Source: Halichondria panicea
Taxonomy: Eukaryota > Porifera > Demospongiae > Suberitida > Halichondriidae
DNA length: 64,000 bases
NCBI RefSeq assembly: GCF_963675165.1
Contig: NC_087386.1
Coordinates: forward strand, 1,414,931-1,478,930
Direction of reading: 5' to 3'
How positions within the stretch are numbered: the first letter of the stretch is position 1; every line of letters starts with the position of its first letter. Positions 53,276 to 63,631 of the stretch are shown here, in pieces. Made by a program: the position numbers and the translations under genes. Below the pieces are notes generated by a model. That model did no database searches. It saw only the letters and a program-made list of their open reading frames with translations, and had not been told where the DNA came from.

Positions 53276-53482
53276 TAGTAAAAGTCAGCAGTTGACTTCC
53301 ATATATGGAAGTCATTGCTGTGTCTGCTTAGCCCTGTTACAATAACTCTGCAAAACCCTGTACACAAAATATTATAGTCAGCAGTTGACTTCCATATATG
53401 GAAATCTTTGCAGTGTCTGTTTAGCCCTGTTGCAAGGATTTTGCAAAACCCTGTAGAGCATCAGCTTGAAATAAGTGAAAGA

Positions 53483-55095
53483 ATGGACTCCACTAACAGC
53501 AGCTCAGGGGACCATACAAAGCCAGTGATGAGAAAGAGATGCAAGTATCAAGTGAGGTGGTTCTATTCAAAAGGAGCATTTCTTATTCTATTGTGGACTA
53601 CACTTATCAGTGCACTTCTGGGATTTTATGTAACAAGTTTGGGACAAACTATCCTTTTAGGAACATTCAAGAAGAACGATTTACCAATTGTATTCATAGC
53701 GCCGCCATTTTTAACTTTCCTTTCCTAGGATGGTTAGCAGATGCTAAGCTTGGAAACTACAGAGTCTTTAAATTAAACTGTTTCTTATTACTAATTGGAA
53801 CAATCTTCTGCTCCATTCATACTCTCTGCTTTCCCATGCTAAACTCTGTTGCACTAAGATACACAGATGCTGTCATTGTAGTACTAGGATATGCAGTGGG
53901 TGCAGCAAGTATAGCAGTTTGCTTAATGATCGCCTTGCAGCTTGGTTTAGATCAAATGCCAGATGCTTCTTCCACTAACGTTTCAAGTTTCATCAGTTGG
54001 TTTGGGTTTTTAATCTTTCTTGGGTTCTGGATTTCTAACTGGTTATCAAATGCACTCATTTATTGCATACCGTTACTTTTGACAATCGACGATATTTTGA
54101 AAATGCAACTGTTTACCTTATACCCAGTAATATGTTTGGCAATTATCTGCTCTTCAATGTTTTTGCTAGCTCCAAAATGGCTAATTATAGAACCAAAGTC
54201 ACCTAAAGCCATCAAAACCATCTACCAGGTTCTCAAGTTTGCGGCCAAGCACAAGGCTCCTATTTATCGCAGTGCTCTGACATACTGGGAGGAAGACGTA
54301 CCTTCTAGACTAGACCTGGGGAAGACAAAATACGGTGGTCCATTTTCTACAGAGCAAGTTCAAGATGTGAACACGTTTCTAAGAATACTTGTGATGTCTT
54401 TCCCAATATTCGTCATTTTAACATCGGGTGGGAATATACTCATCAATTTCACGGTTGTTGATCAAGGCGTAATATTTGATGCAATGCAATATCATCTTAA
54501 CCCCAACATCACCGAATGTACATCAAGCATTGTATACAATTTTAGTTGCAACTTTTGGTGGAGTGGTATCGTTACAATAGTTGTCTACGAGTTTGCATTA
54601 TATCCATTCATAAGAAACAAAGTACCCAGCTCTATCCGACGAATTGGAGGTGCGGCTCTACTGTACATATTACTGAATATTCTTAATTTGGCCATGCAAT
54701 TTTATCCATATGCACGAGCATCAGTACTTTTTATGGGGGCTCTCAGTGGCTTCTTATCTGTACTCTTAATAAACGGAATACTAGAATTTGTGTGTGCCCA
54801 GTCACCATACAACATGCAAGGACTTTTAACTGGCTACATGATATTTCTTGTGCTTCTATCAGTATCTGCCAACTTTCTCATGAGATATTTCCACATTTTG
54901 ATCAATAAACATTCGAAATATTACGTTATCCCTTCAATATCAACTGCACTGAGTTTAGTTGGATTGGTCCTGTACTGCCTCCTGGCTCGCTGGTACAAGT
55001 GGAGAGTTAGAGACGAGGACTACAATGCACACAGAGTGGTGGAGGAGGTCTATGATCGATACCTCTCTCATGTACAGAATAACTGTGTACCTTAA
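53483..55095 (+). pseudogene. POT-like transporter with a 10-bp deletion in helix 2
   Basis: Unit-2 copy of the intact 22106 gene. ATG 53483 opens normally (MDSTNSSSGDHTKPVMRKRC), but ten bases are missing at about 53720 (ACTTTCCTTTCCTAGGATGG against ACTTTCCTTGCTATTCCATT...), giving TAG at 53726-53728 just before GWLADAKLG. Everything downstream, from FLGWLADAKLGNYRVF to YLSHVQNNCVP, remains open in the shifted frame for more than 450 codons. The helix-10 motif has one change (NMQGLL). The lesion looks very recent. Confidence 0.87.
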
Positions 55096-55345
55096 GAGTG
55101 ATAGTCAAGGACAACATGAGTCACATGACTGAACTGACTACACTCATGCATAACGCACTATCTGTTTCTGAATCACCACAAGTTTAAACGTTTAGTTTCA
55201 ATGTGAGTGTTATTTTGTTATTATTTTTATGAAATACCCTACAATATAAACAAGGTTACGTGTACACAGCTGGAACCATGCATATGTTATATAAAGCATA
55301 CATGCATGTACCTAGTCAAGACTCACCTTAATGCTTAACAGGTAT
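55096..55345. other. 3' flank (copy of 23729-23979)
   Basis: Collinear with unit 1 up to AACAGGTAT, where the foldback starts. No gene. Confidence 0.6.
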
Positions 55346-58300
55346 CCGACTAGAAAAACATTTGCAATGTGAAAAATTGCTAGGATTGGCCAGGGGAATC
55401 ACAAAAAAGCGTGGAAACAAGAAATCCGACGAGAGTATAACTCCAATCCGTTACAACGTCAATCACATGTACTGGTAGTTTTCCTAGCCTCGATCCCAGG
55501 CCGAGTTTTCGCTTTTATAACGGTTAGGCGAACAACTGGGCCTGGTACTAGTTGTCTGCGCATGCGTCAGTCGTTCGTCAGATTCTGACGAATGGATATT
55601 CTCGTTCACTTTCGTGACATTTATATTCGTGTACTATCGTGTACTAGAAGTCAGTTCCCGTTTTATCATTATTGGAATCGATTGGAATGGCTCTTAGCTG
55701 AAGCTTCTCTCTTCTCTGAAGCTTATTCTGAAGACTGAACAACAAGGGAAGAGGTATAAAGCTTTGTCAAGCTTGTTAAGGTCAGATATTTTTGTGTGGG
55801 CCCTATGGCTATGCTATCAAGTCTTGTTCATGTTTGGCAAGATCTACCGGTACGTAGGTAGACTATAGTTTCATCATTAATATGGTGGATCAAGTGAAGA
55901 GTGTGAGCTAGAGAACTTGGTGCTGCCATCATCAGCTCGTCGACAATGACACTATAACCGAGAAATTTAATATGTATAGATCTACACGTATTTAAAATGT
56001 CTACTTCTCTGTACAGGATCTAGGAGCAATGGTTAATATCCAGCTATCCCAACAGTGCTCCTCTTGGCTATACTAACGGACGAGACTGGACAGTTTGAGG
56101 TAAGGGTTTAACCGTCCTTGGTTTCTTTTAATATTGTCCTATACTCACAGGATTGGAGTATGACCTGCTCATTCGAGCGTTGCTGGGTAGCTCAGAGACA
56201 TCAAGAGAATCTACGTTTTCTCAAGCAAAATTTAACTGAGTTACGAGTTGGGGCCTAGAATCACAGAAGTCCAGCAGCCTGCTAAATCTTTTTGAAACGT
56301 AATTTGAAGGCATTCAATCATCCTGAAGTTGCCCTGGGTCACTGTAATTGTGCTGCAGCACAACTGGCAACTCCCCAGGCCTTTGTGAAGCAGCTCCCTA
56401 TGTGCATCTTTTGTGTACTCACTCTGTGCATTTTCTGTGTACAAATTTCTATTATTGATTTATTAAATATTTTTGCCGACCACAAATATACAATGAAAAT
56501 TTGACGCATGCGCAGACAACTAGTACCAGGCCCAGTTGTTCGCCTAACCGTTATAAAAGCGAAAACTCGGCCTGGGATCGAGGCTAGTAGTTTTCCATGT
56601 TTTCCCGGCCAATATAATATAAATACGCAATTTTTACTGGTGGGGTGATGACCAATCCTTTTATTAGTAAAACCAGTAGGTTTTACATAGGATTGGCAGT
56701 GGGTTTGCCCGTATTTTTAGCAATATTTCGACTCATGTTTAAACTGTTCTATCTCTGCAAGGAAAGGCCATATCGAGGAACTGGCTAGACAGATAGTTTA
56801 TTTAGCCTTTTCTCTCTTTGTATCTCTCATTTCATAATCCATGAACATTTTAATGAATGAATATTGTCATTTTAAAAATTGCACTATTTCCACATTTCAC
56901 CGCACTTTGTCTGACTGACTAAGTGAGTAAGTAAGTTTCTTGCCCAGCATTTGCTCCAAGTACAGCCATCTCCAGGACATTCTGCACAGGGTTTCCAAAC
57001 CACTACAACCTGGATTACAAAGCGCTTCTTCAGATTTGCGCGATTGCTTCCACGAGGCAGATGACCTCTCAGTCTCTATTTCTCTTACCTAAACAATTCC
57101 GCCATCTTTAATGATTCACAGCAATTGCATTGTGGCCACTTAATAATAGATAGGCGTGGCTAATAAACCGTGCGCCTAGAATCAGTGCAGTGCTTTTCCA
57201 GAGCATGAGGTGTTTAATCACACTGTTCAGCTCTAGCTCCCTTTCTCTGATAGGCATGCTATATGCACTGGCTAGATATCATGCTCTTAAAATGGCTGTC
57301 ATTTAATACTGATACAAATTCAACATATCAAGCAATAATTATTACTCATTACTATAATTATTAGTCCAGAGATATTCGAGAAAATATCTGATTAGTCCTG
57401 TCTTCTCTTCTCTTGAACTTCTGTACTGCCTCTTGACGTTCCACTTATGCATGTCATGATACGTAAACTGTACTGAAAAAGAAAGGGAATCCGACTAGAA
57501 AAACATTTGCAATGTGAAAAATTGCTAGGATTGGCCAGGGGAACCACAAAAAAGCGTGGAAACAAGAAATCAGATAAGAGCATAACTCCAATCCGTTACA
57601 ACGTCATGAACATGTACAATACATAGTATATTAAATAATAGACTGTGTTCCAGATCCACCACATCATTCCATGCAGGTCACCAGTACGGTCCGTGCATGC
57701 ATGTTATACTACGCATGGATGGACTGTGTGTATACCTGTGCTCAACACTGCATGTATTAGGAACATCAATTCATCACAAATCATCATGATTATGTGCCCG
57801 CACATTCCAAAATGGATAAATATATAGGGATTGGTCATCACTCCACCAGTAAAAATTGCGTGGCATATTGGCTGGGAAAACATGGGAAAACTACCAGTAC
57901 ATGTGATTGACGTTGTAACGGATTGGAGTTATGCTCTCGTCTGATTTCTTGTTTCCACGCTTTTTTGTGGTTCCCCTGGCCAATCCTAGCAATTTTTCAC
58001 ATTGCAAATGTTTTTCTATACATCCATTTGGAATGTGCGGGCATATAATCATGATGATTTGTGATGAATTGATGTTCCTAATACATGCAGTGTTGAGCAC
58101 AGGTACACACAGTCCATCCATGCGTAGTAACATGCACGGACCATACTGGTGACCTGCATGGAATGATGACTGTGGTGGATGGAAGCTGGTAGATGGATCT
58201 GGAACACAGTCTATATACTATGTATTGTACATGTTCATGACGTTGTAACAGATTGGAGTCATGCTCTCGTCAGATTTCTTGTTTCCACGGTTTTTTGTGG

Positions 58301-59137
58301 TTCCCCTGGCCAATCCTAGCAATTTTTCACATTGCAAATATTTTTCTAGTCGGATTCCCTTTCTTTTTCAGTACAAGTGGAACGTCAAGAGGAAGTACAG
58401 AAGTTCAAGAAGAGAAGACAGGACTAATCAGATATCTTCTCAAATATCTCTGGACTAATAATTATAGTATTAAATGAGTAATATTGATATGTTGAATTCG
58501 TGAATCAGTATTAATTAAATGACAGCCATTTTAAGAGCATGATACATAGCCAGTGCATATAGCATGCTTGTCAGAGAAAGGGAGCTAGAGCTGAACAGTG
58601 TGAAAAAAAGCAACACCTCAGGCTCTGGAAAAGTGATTTTAGCCGTACGGTTTCTTAGCCACGCCTATCTATTATTTGGCCACAACGCAATTGATGAGTC
58701 ATTAAAGATGGCGGAATTGTCTAGGTAAGAGAAATAGAGACTGAAAGGTCATCTGCCTCGTGGAAGCAATCGCAAATCTGAAGAAGCGCTTTGTAATCCA
58801 GGTTGTAGTCGTTTGGAAACCCTGTGCAGAATGTCCTGGAGAGGGCTGTACTTGGAGTAAATACTGGGCAAGAAACTTACTCACTCACTCACTCCACTCA
58901 CTTATTTTGACTCATGTTCAATCTCTGCAGGCAAAGGCCACATCAAGAAACTGAATGGACAGATAGTTTATTTAGCCTTTTCTCTCTTTGTATCTCTCAT
59001 TTCATAATCCATGAACGTTTTAAATGTATGAATATTGTCATTTTAAAAATTGCACTATTTCAAAGTTTCACCGCTCGTTGTCTGACTGGTAAGTAAGTAA
59101 GTGAAATATTGCTAAACACGGGCAAACCCACTGCCAA
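55346..59137. mobile_element. Composite foldback (unit-2 copy) with a nested insertion
   Basis: Copy of 23980-26689 carrying an additional 1.1-kb element at 55485-56586. The two ~0.9-kb inverted arms are at about 56938-57830 and 58017-58880. The right end again abuts a truncated transporter fragment (59138). Confidence 0.8.
55485..56586. mobile_element. 1,102-bp element with 84-bp perfect inverted ends and 10-bp target duplication
   Basis: The left end TAGCCTCGATCCCAGGCCGA ... GCGCATGCGTC (55485-55568) is the exact complement of 56503-56586. GTAGTTTTCC flanks both sides (55475-55484 and 56587-56596). Unit 1 has the uninterrupted site CTGGTAGTTTCCATG near 24103-24117. Long ends and a 9-11 bp duplication suggest a Mutator-like (MULE) or related non-autonomous element. 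The internal ~930 bp has no transposase frame; a stretch around 56010-56110 resembles ordinary unique sequence and might be captured DNA. Confidence 0.92.
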
Positions 59138-59710
59138 CCTTCCTAAGAATACTTGTGATGTCTTTCCCAATATTTATTATTTCAACAGCGTGTGAATTTA
59201 TTTTCAGTTATGGTACATTGATGGAGTTTATCAGAGTATTGCATCATCACAACCCCAACATCACTGAAGTGTCGTATGCAATTTTAGTTGCAACTTTTGG
59301 TGGAGTGGTATCGTTGCAACAGTTGTCTATGAGTTTGCATTATATCCATTTATAAGAACCAAAGTTCCCAGCTCTATCCGACGAATTGGAGGTGCGGCTC
59401 TACTTAATCTGATACTGAATTTTCTATATTATTTTGGTATGATATTTACACATTAATACTTTACACAGGGATTCTCAGAGGCTTCTTATTTGTACTCTTG
59501 CTATTTGGAATACTGGAATTTGTGTGTGCCCAGTCACCATACAACATGCGAGGACTTCTGACTGGCTACATGATTTTTCTCATATTTCTATCACTATCGA
59601 CAAGCATATTTCTTGGATTTCTACAAAAACTATAATTATTTGCCAATATACACTCTCCCTTTAATATATACTGCACTGAGTGTGATTGGATTGGTCCTGT
59701 ACTGCCTCCT
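59138..59710 (+). pseudogene. POT-like transporter fragment (helices 7-12), unit-2 copy
   Basis: Same limits and lesions as 26690-27262: it begins CCTTCCTAAGAATACTTGTG straight after the foldback and stops at CTGTACTGCCTCCT. One small difference is that the stop context reads LGFLQKL here against LGFLQKI in unit 1. Confidence 0.85.
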
Positions 59711-60203
59711 ACCTATTAAGATTTATAAGACACCTGTATTTTTTTTACATAGGACACCATTTATTATCTAAAATACCTATTATTGATTACCGTATAGCGG
59801 GTATATTTTGAGGGTATAAACTTTCACGGATTGACAGTTAGAAAAGTTTTTGTGGATTTAATTTTCACGGAATAGCAGCCTCTCTGCAGCATGCATGCAT
59901 GCGATATTAAATTCGTGGGTATAAATGTTCGCGGTACATGCTTAATCAGCGAAAACCGCAAACATTTTATACCCTCGAATATGCACACTATACGATATAC
60001 TAAGACACCTATTTATTCAATGAAAATGTGAGAGACATGCACAACTGGCATTTGACTCATTTGGACCCCCCTATAGTTCTTAAGGGTGACAATGGGTGGA
60101 GTGCACGGGTGACAAACAAGGAATATGAGTGGGAACACCTGTGCTCAGCAGAATGAGTACCTACACCATGTATGTAGCCATTGTTTTAATGCGATAGAGT
60201 AAT
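59711..60203. other. Spacer with a MITE (copy of 27263-27755)
   Basis: Non-coding; contains the element at 59790-59995. Confidence 0.6.
59790..59995. mobile_element. ~206-bp TA-flanked MITE (unit-2 copy)
   Basis: Same as 27342-27548, flanked by TA at 59788-59789 and 59996-59997. Confidence 0.75.
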
Positions 60204-60470
60204 ATGCGAGGACTTCTGACTGGCTACATGATATTTCTTGTGCTTCTCTCAGTATCTGCCAACTTTCTCATGAGATTTTTCCACATTTTGATCTATAAAC
60301 ATTCGAAATATTACATTATCCCTTCAATATCAACTGCACTGAGTGTGATTGGATTGGTCCTATATTGCCTCCTGGCCCGCTGGTATAAGAGGAGAGTTAG
60401 AGACGAGGACTACAATGCACACAGAGTAGTGGAGGAGGTCTATGATCGATACCTCTCTCATGTACAGTAG
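60204..60470 (+). pseudogene. POT-like transporter fragment (last 88 codons), unit-2 copy
   Basis: As 27756-28022, but it keeps the family codon (MRGLLTG, not MRRLLTG) and LIYKHSK and NAHRVV, like the gene at 1-408. Truncated exactly at ATGCGAGG. Confidence 0.8.
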
Positions 60471-61151
60471 AGACAAGAATAACTATGCACCTATATAGTG
60501 AAAATCAACTGCCATACTGTTTCACCACAAGCTTAAATTTGGTTTCATTATGTGAGTGCTATTTTTTTGTTCTACAGGTAGATTTGTTTGCGAATTCACT
60601 GTTTAGCTCATAATTATTATTTTGCTGGTATTAAATTCTGCTCAAATTGTGAAATTAATGTTATTCATAACGTTTCTAATTACTCGCAAGTGGTTTTAAT
60701 GAGTTCATCGCAATTTCCAATTATCTGTGAGTACAGTGACTCATTTGCAGAAATAGCAGAAATTAAATACTCGCGAAAATATGTCACCTTAAAATTAAGG
60801 TACTTTTTATCTTGTTATGCCTCGAGGCGTAGCCGCACGAGGGATACTTGTTCACAAAGGAGGGGTAAGTATAATAGCTATCATGAACAGCAACAAATGT
60901 AACACCAGCCCTGCATGGGAAGCATACAAATATTATGTCATTGCAAAACTGAAACATACGAAACATAATTATTATTATTATACATCCTTATCAGAGTTGG
61001 GACAAGCGTGTTGTTGGTTCACCAACAGCACATTACATCATTCATATCACAATTATAACAATTTTCCTGGGGAAAAGTTATAATTGGCTTCAAGCATCTG
61101 AAAAGAATAACTCCACTAACAGCAGCTCAAGAGTCAACCATATTAATTAGT
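60471..61151. other. Intergenic spacer (third copy of 409-1084)
   Basis: Differs from the other two by small insertions (CATAATTATTATTTTG near 60611; AGTATAATAGC near 60869) that break the frames open in those copies. No gene. Confidence 0.6.
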
Positions 61152-62729
61152 ATGAAGCTAGTGATGGGAAAGAGGTGCAAGTATCAAGTGAGGTATTTCT
61201 ATTCAAAAGGAGCATTTCTTGTTCTATTGTGGACTACACTTATCAGTGCAACTGTGGGGTCATATCAATTTGGAGGAAGGCTCATCATAGGATCACATCG
61301 GAAGAATGTTTCTATAGTGCTCGTGGCACTATCATGTTTAACTTGTAGTACCATCCCACTGCTAGGGTGGTTAGCAGATGCTAAACTTGGAAACTACAGA
61401 GTATTTAAACTAAGCTGCTTTTTTTTACTAGTTGCAGCAATAGTCATTTCCATCAATGTTCTATGCTTTCCCATGTTAAACTCTGTTGCGCTACAGTACA
61501 CAAGTGATGTCATCCTAGCACTAATATTCGCAGTGAGTGCAGCAAGTACAGCAGTTTGCTTAATGACAGCCTTACAGCTTGGTCTAGATCAAATGCCAGA
61601 TGCTTCTTCCACTAACATTTCAAGTTTTATCAGTTGGTTTGTATTTTCAATTGTTTTTGGGTTCTGGATTCCTGAGTTGCTATTGTATGCACTCCTTTAT
61701 TGCACACATTCTTCGAGTCTCAACATTTCACAATTATTCAGCTTATTTCCAGTGACTTGTATGGTTATCATTTGCTCTTCAATGTTTTTGTTAGCTCCAA
61801 AATGGCTAATTATAGAACCAAAGTCACCTCGAGCCCTCAAAACCATCTACCAAGTTCTCAAGTTTGCAGCCAAGCACAAGGCTCCTATTTATCGCAGTGC
61901 TCTCACATACTGGGAGGAAAATGTACCCTCTAGACTGGACCTGGGGAAGACAAAATATGGTGGACCATTCACTACTGAGCAAGTAGAGGATGTGAAAATC
62001 TTCCTAAGAATACTTGTGACGTCTTTACCAATATTTATCATTTTAACAGCACGTGGGTATATGAATCCACTCAGTTTCATAGTTGACAGTAATGTGAGAA
62101 AGATTAGCATAGAAGTACTGCATCTTATCAACCCCAACATCACCGAATGTATGTCAAGTGTCGTATACACTTTCAGTTTCAACTGTTTGTGGAGTGGTAT
62201 TGTTACAACAGTTGTCTATGAATTTGCATTGTATCCGTTTATAAAAAAAAAAGTAACCAGCTCTATTCGGCGAATTGGAGCTGTGGCTTTATTTAACATG
62301 CTACTGAATATTCTATATTTGGCTGGACAATTCTGTCCTCATGTATGGGGATCAGTTTTACATTGTGTCGTGGAATTTTTCAGTGGCATCATGTTTGTAG
62401 TTTTATTAAATGGCATACTGGAATTTGTGTGTGCCCAGTCACCATACAACATGCGAGGACTTCTGACTGGCTACATGATGTTTCTATTGTTTCTCTCGCT
62501 ATCTCTGAACATCTTTAACGCATTACTACTATATTCAAATCATATACATGCACTTCACATTGTCCCTTCAATATCAACTGCACTGAGTGTGATTGGATTG
62601 GTCCTGTACTGCCTCCTGGCTCGCTGGTATAAGAGGAGAGTTAGAGACGAGGACTACAATGCACACAGAGTGGTGGAGGAGGTCTATGATCGATACCTCT
62701 CTCATGTACAAAATAACTGTGTACCTTAA
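61152..62729 (+). CDS. POT/PTR (SLC15)-like membrane transporter, intact, 525 aa (mosaic)
   Basis: Third copy of the 1085/28699 gene, with the same replaced start (MKLVMGKRCK). Residues through about 350 mostly match the 1085 copy (TCSTIP, FFLLVAA, MLNSV, VTCMV, EENVPS, INPNITE). From FIKKKVT on they match the 28699 copy (VVLLNG, LLFLSLS, HALHIV). Its own changes are LALIF, GAVAL and AGQFC. After the stop, the flank resembles that of the 22106 gene (CATAACGCACTATCTG). The helix-2 signature and EFVCAQSPYNMRG are intact. Confidence 0.82.
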   Translation: MKLVMGKRCKYQVRYFYSKGAFLVLLWTTLISATVGSYQFGGRLIIGSHRKNVSIVLVALSCLTCSTIPLLGWLADAKLGNYRVFKLSCFFLLVAAIVISINVLCFPMLNSVALQYTSDVILALIFAVSAASTAVCLMTALQLGLDQMPDASSTNISSFISWFVFSIVFGFWIPELLLYALLYCTHSSSLNISQLFSLFPVTCMVIICSSMFLLAPKWLIIEPKSPRALKTIYQVLKFAAKHKAPIYRSALTYWEENVPSRLDLGKTKYGGPFTTEQVEDVKIFLRILVTSLPIFIILTARGYMNPLSFIVDSNVRKISIEVLHLINPNITECMSSVVYTFSFNCLWSGIVTTVVYEFALYPFIKKKVTSSIRRIGAVALFNMLLNILYLAGQFCPHVWGSVLHCVVEFFSGIMFVVLLNGILEFVCAQSPYNMRGLLTGYMMFLLFLSLSLNIFNALLLYSNHIHALHIVPSISTALSVIGLVLYCLLARWYKRRVRDEDYNAHRVVEEVYDRYLSHVQNNCVP

Positions 62730-63631
62730 GAGTGAGAGTCAAGGACAACATGAGTCACATGACTGAACTGACTACACTCATGCATAACGCACTATCTGTT
62801 TCTGAATCACCACAAGTTTAAACATTTAGTTTCAATGTGAGTGTTATTTTATTATTTTGTGAAATACCCTACAATATAAACAAGGTTACGTGTACACAGC
62901 TGGAACCATGCATATGTTATATAAATCATACATGCATGTACATGGTCAAGACTCACCATTAATGCTTAACAGGTATAATTATAACTTGTTTTTAATTCTC
63001 ATACCTGTATCCGGCAATTGGCATGACATGGGGGATACCCTACAGTAAGGTTAGTACACTATCGCAATAATTGATTTATGAATACAGAATCAATTGATCG
63101 GCCAGCCAGAGACACTTTACGAGCACACACCAAACACTTACTTACTTGAATGAACCGAGTGTTGGCGAAGGAGGACTCCCTCAGAGAAGCAAACACATTG
63201 ATTCCCCACCGGCACAGTCATGACCATCAATTTGACAGGCAGTCCCACACTCAAAGCTTACAGCTGTGATATGGATAATTCAAACAACACGATTACCTCT
63301 GCATGTACAAGTTCAAAATGGCAGTAGTTGCAGGGAGGATGTTCACATAATTATTTCTATTGATTTCTCTCACCCATCATTTTGGTAATCTCATGAACAT
63401 TGTTTGCCATGTATGCATCTTTCTTATTTAGCTGTTCGACCTCTGGAATGGTGTAGGTGTAGTGAGTCACATTTGCATGTATTTAATTCTACATTGCCAT
63501 GTTTACAAACTTTATCATTGAGGCTGTAACCCTGTTGTTCATCAGGGCACGGTCAGAATGTCATCTATTTCACAAACAATTTTATACAAAATCAGAGGAC
63601 CATGGCCAGTTGGTATTAAGCAAGTAAAAGA
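62730..63631. other. Intergenic spacer (third copy of 2663-3568)
   Basis: Collinear with the other two copies, with scattered changes. No gene. Confidence 0.6.

Larger units (their letters stand above)
51971..53453. mobile_element. TA-flanked inverted-repeat element (unit-2 copy, interrupted)
   Basis: Same element as 21165-22076, here with one copy of the 80-bp segment and split by the 647-bp insertion at 52629-53275. Ends CAGGGTTTTGCAG and TTTTGCAAAACCCTG, with TA on both sides. It ends 29 bp before the ATG at 53483. Confidence 0.75.
28023..60470. repeat. Segmental tandem duplication, unit 2 (32.4 kb)
   Basis: This is the second copy of the unit. It is about 4.8 kb longer than unit 1 because it retains or gained the 43375, 46850 and 49789 genes and carries two further mobile-element insertions (52629-53275 and 55485-56586). 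It lacks the 15862-17457 gene, the foldbacks at 19581-19701 and 19745-20773, and one copy of an 80-bp tandem duplication. Single-base differences from unit 1 are sparse, so the duplication is recent or the copies are being homogenised. Confidence 0.9.

Noticed and set aside
56010-56110. Possible exon captured in the 1.1-kb element (GTAAGG-like donor at 56100)
   Set aside because: A single splice-like signal and no recognisable protein; too weak to call.
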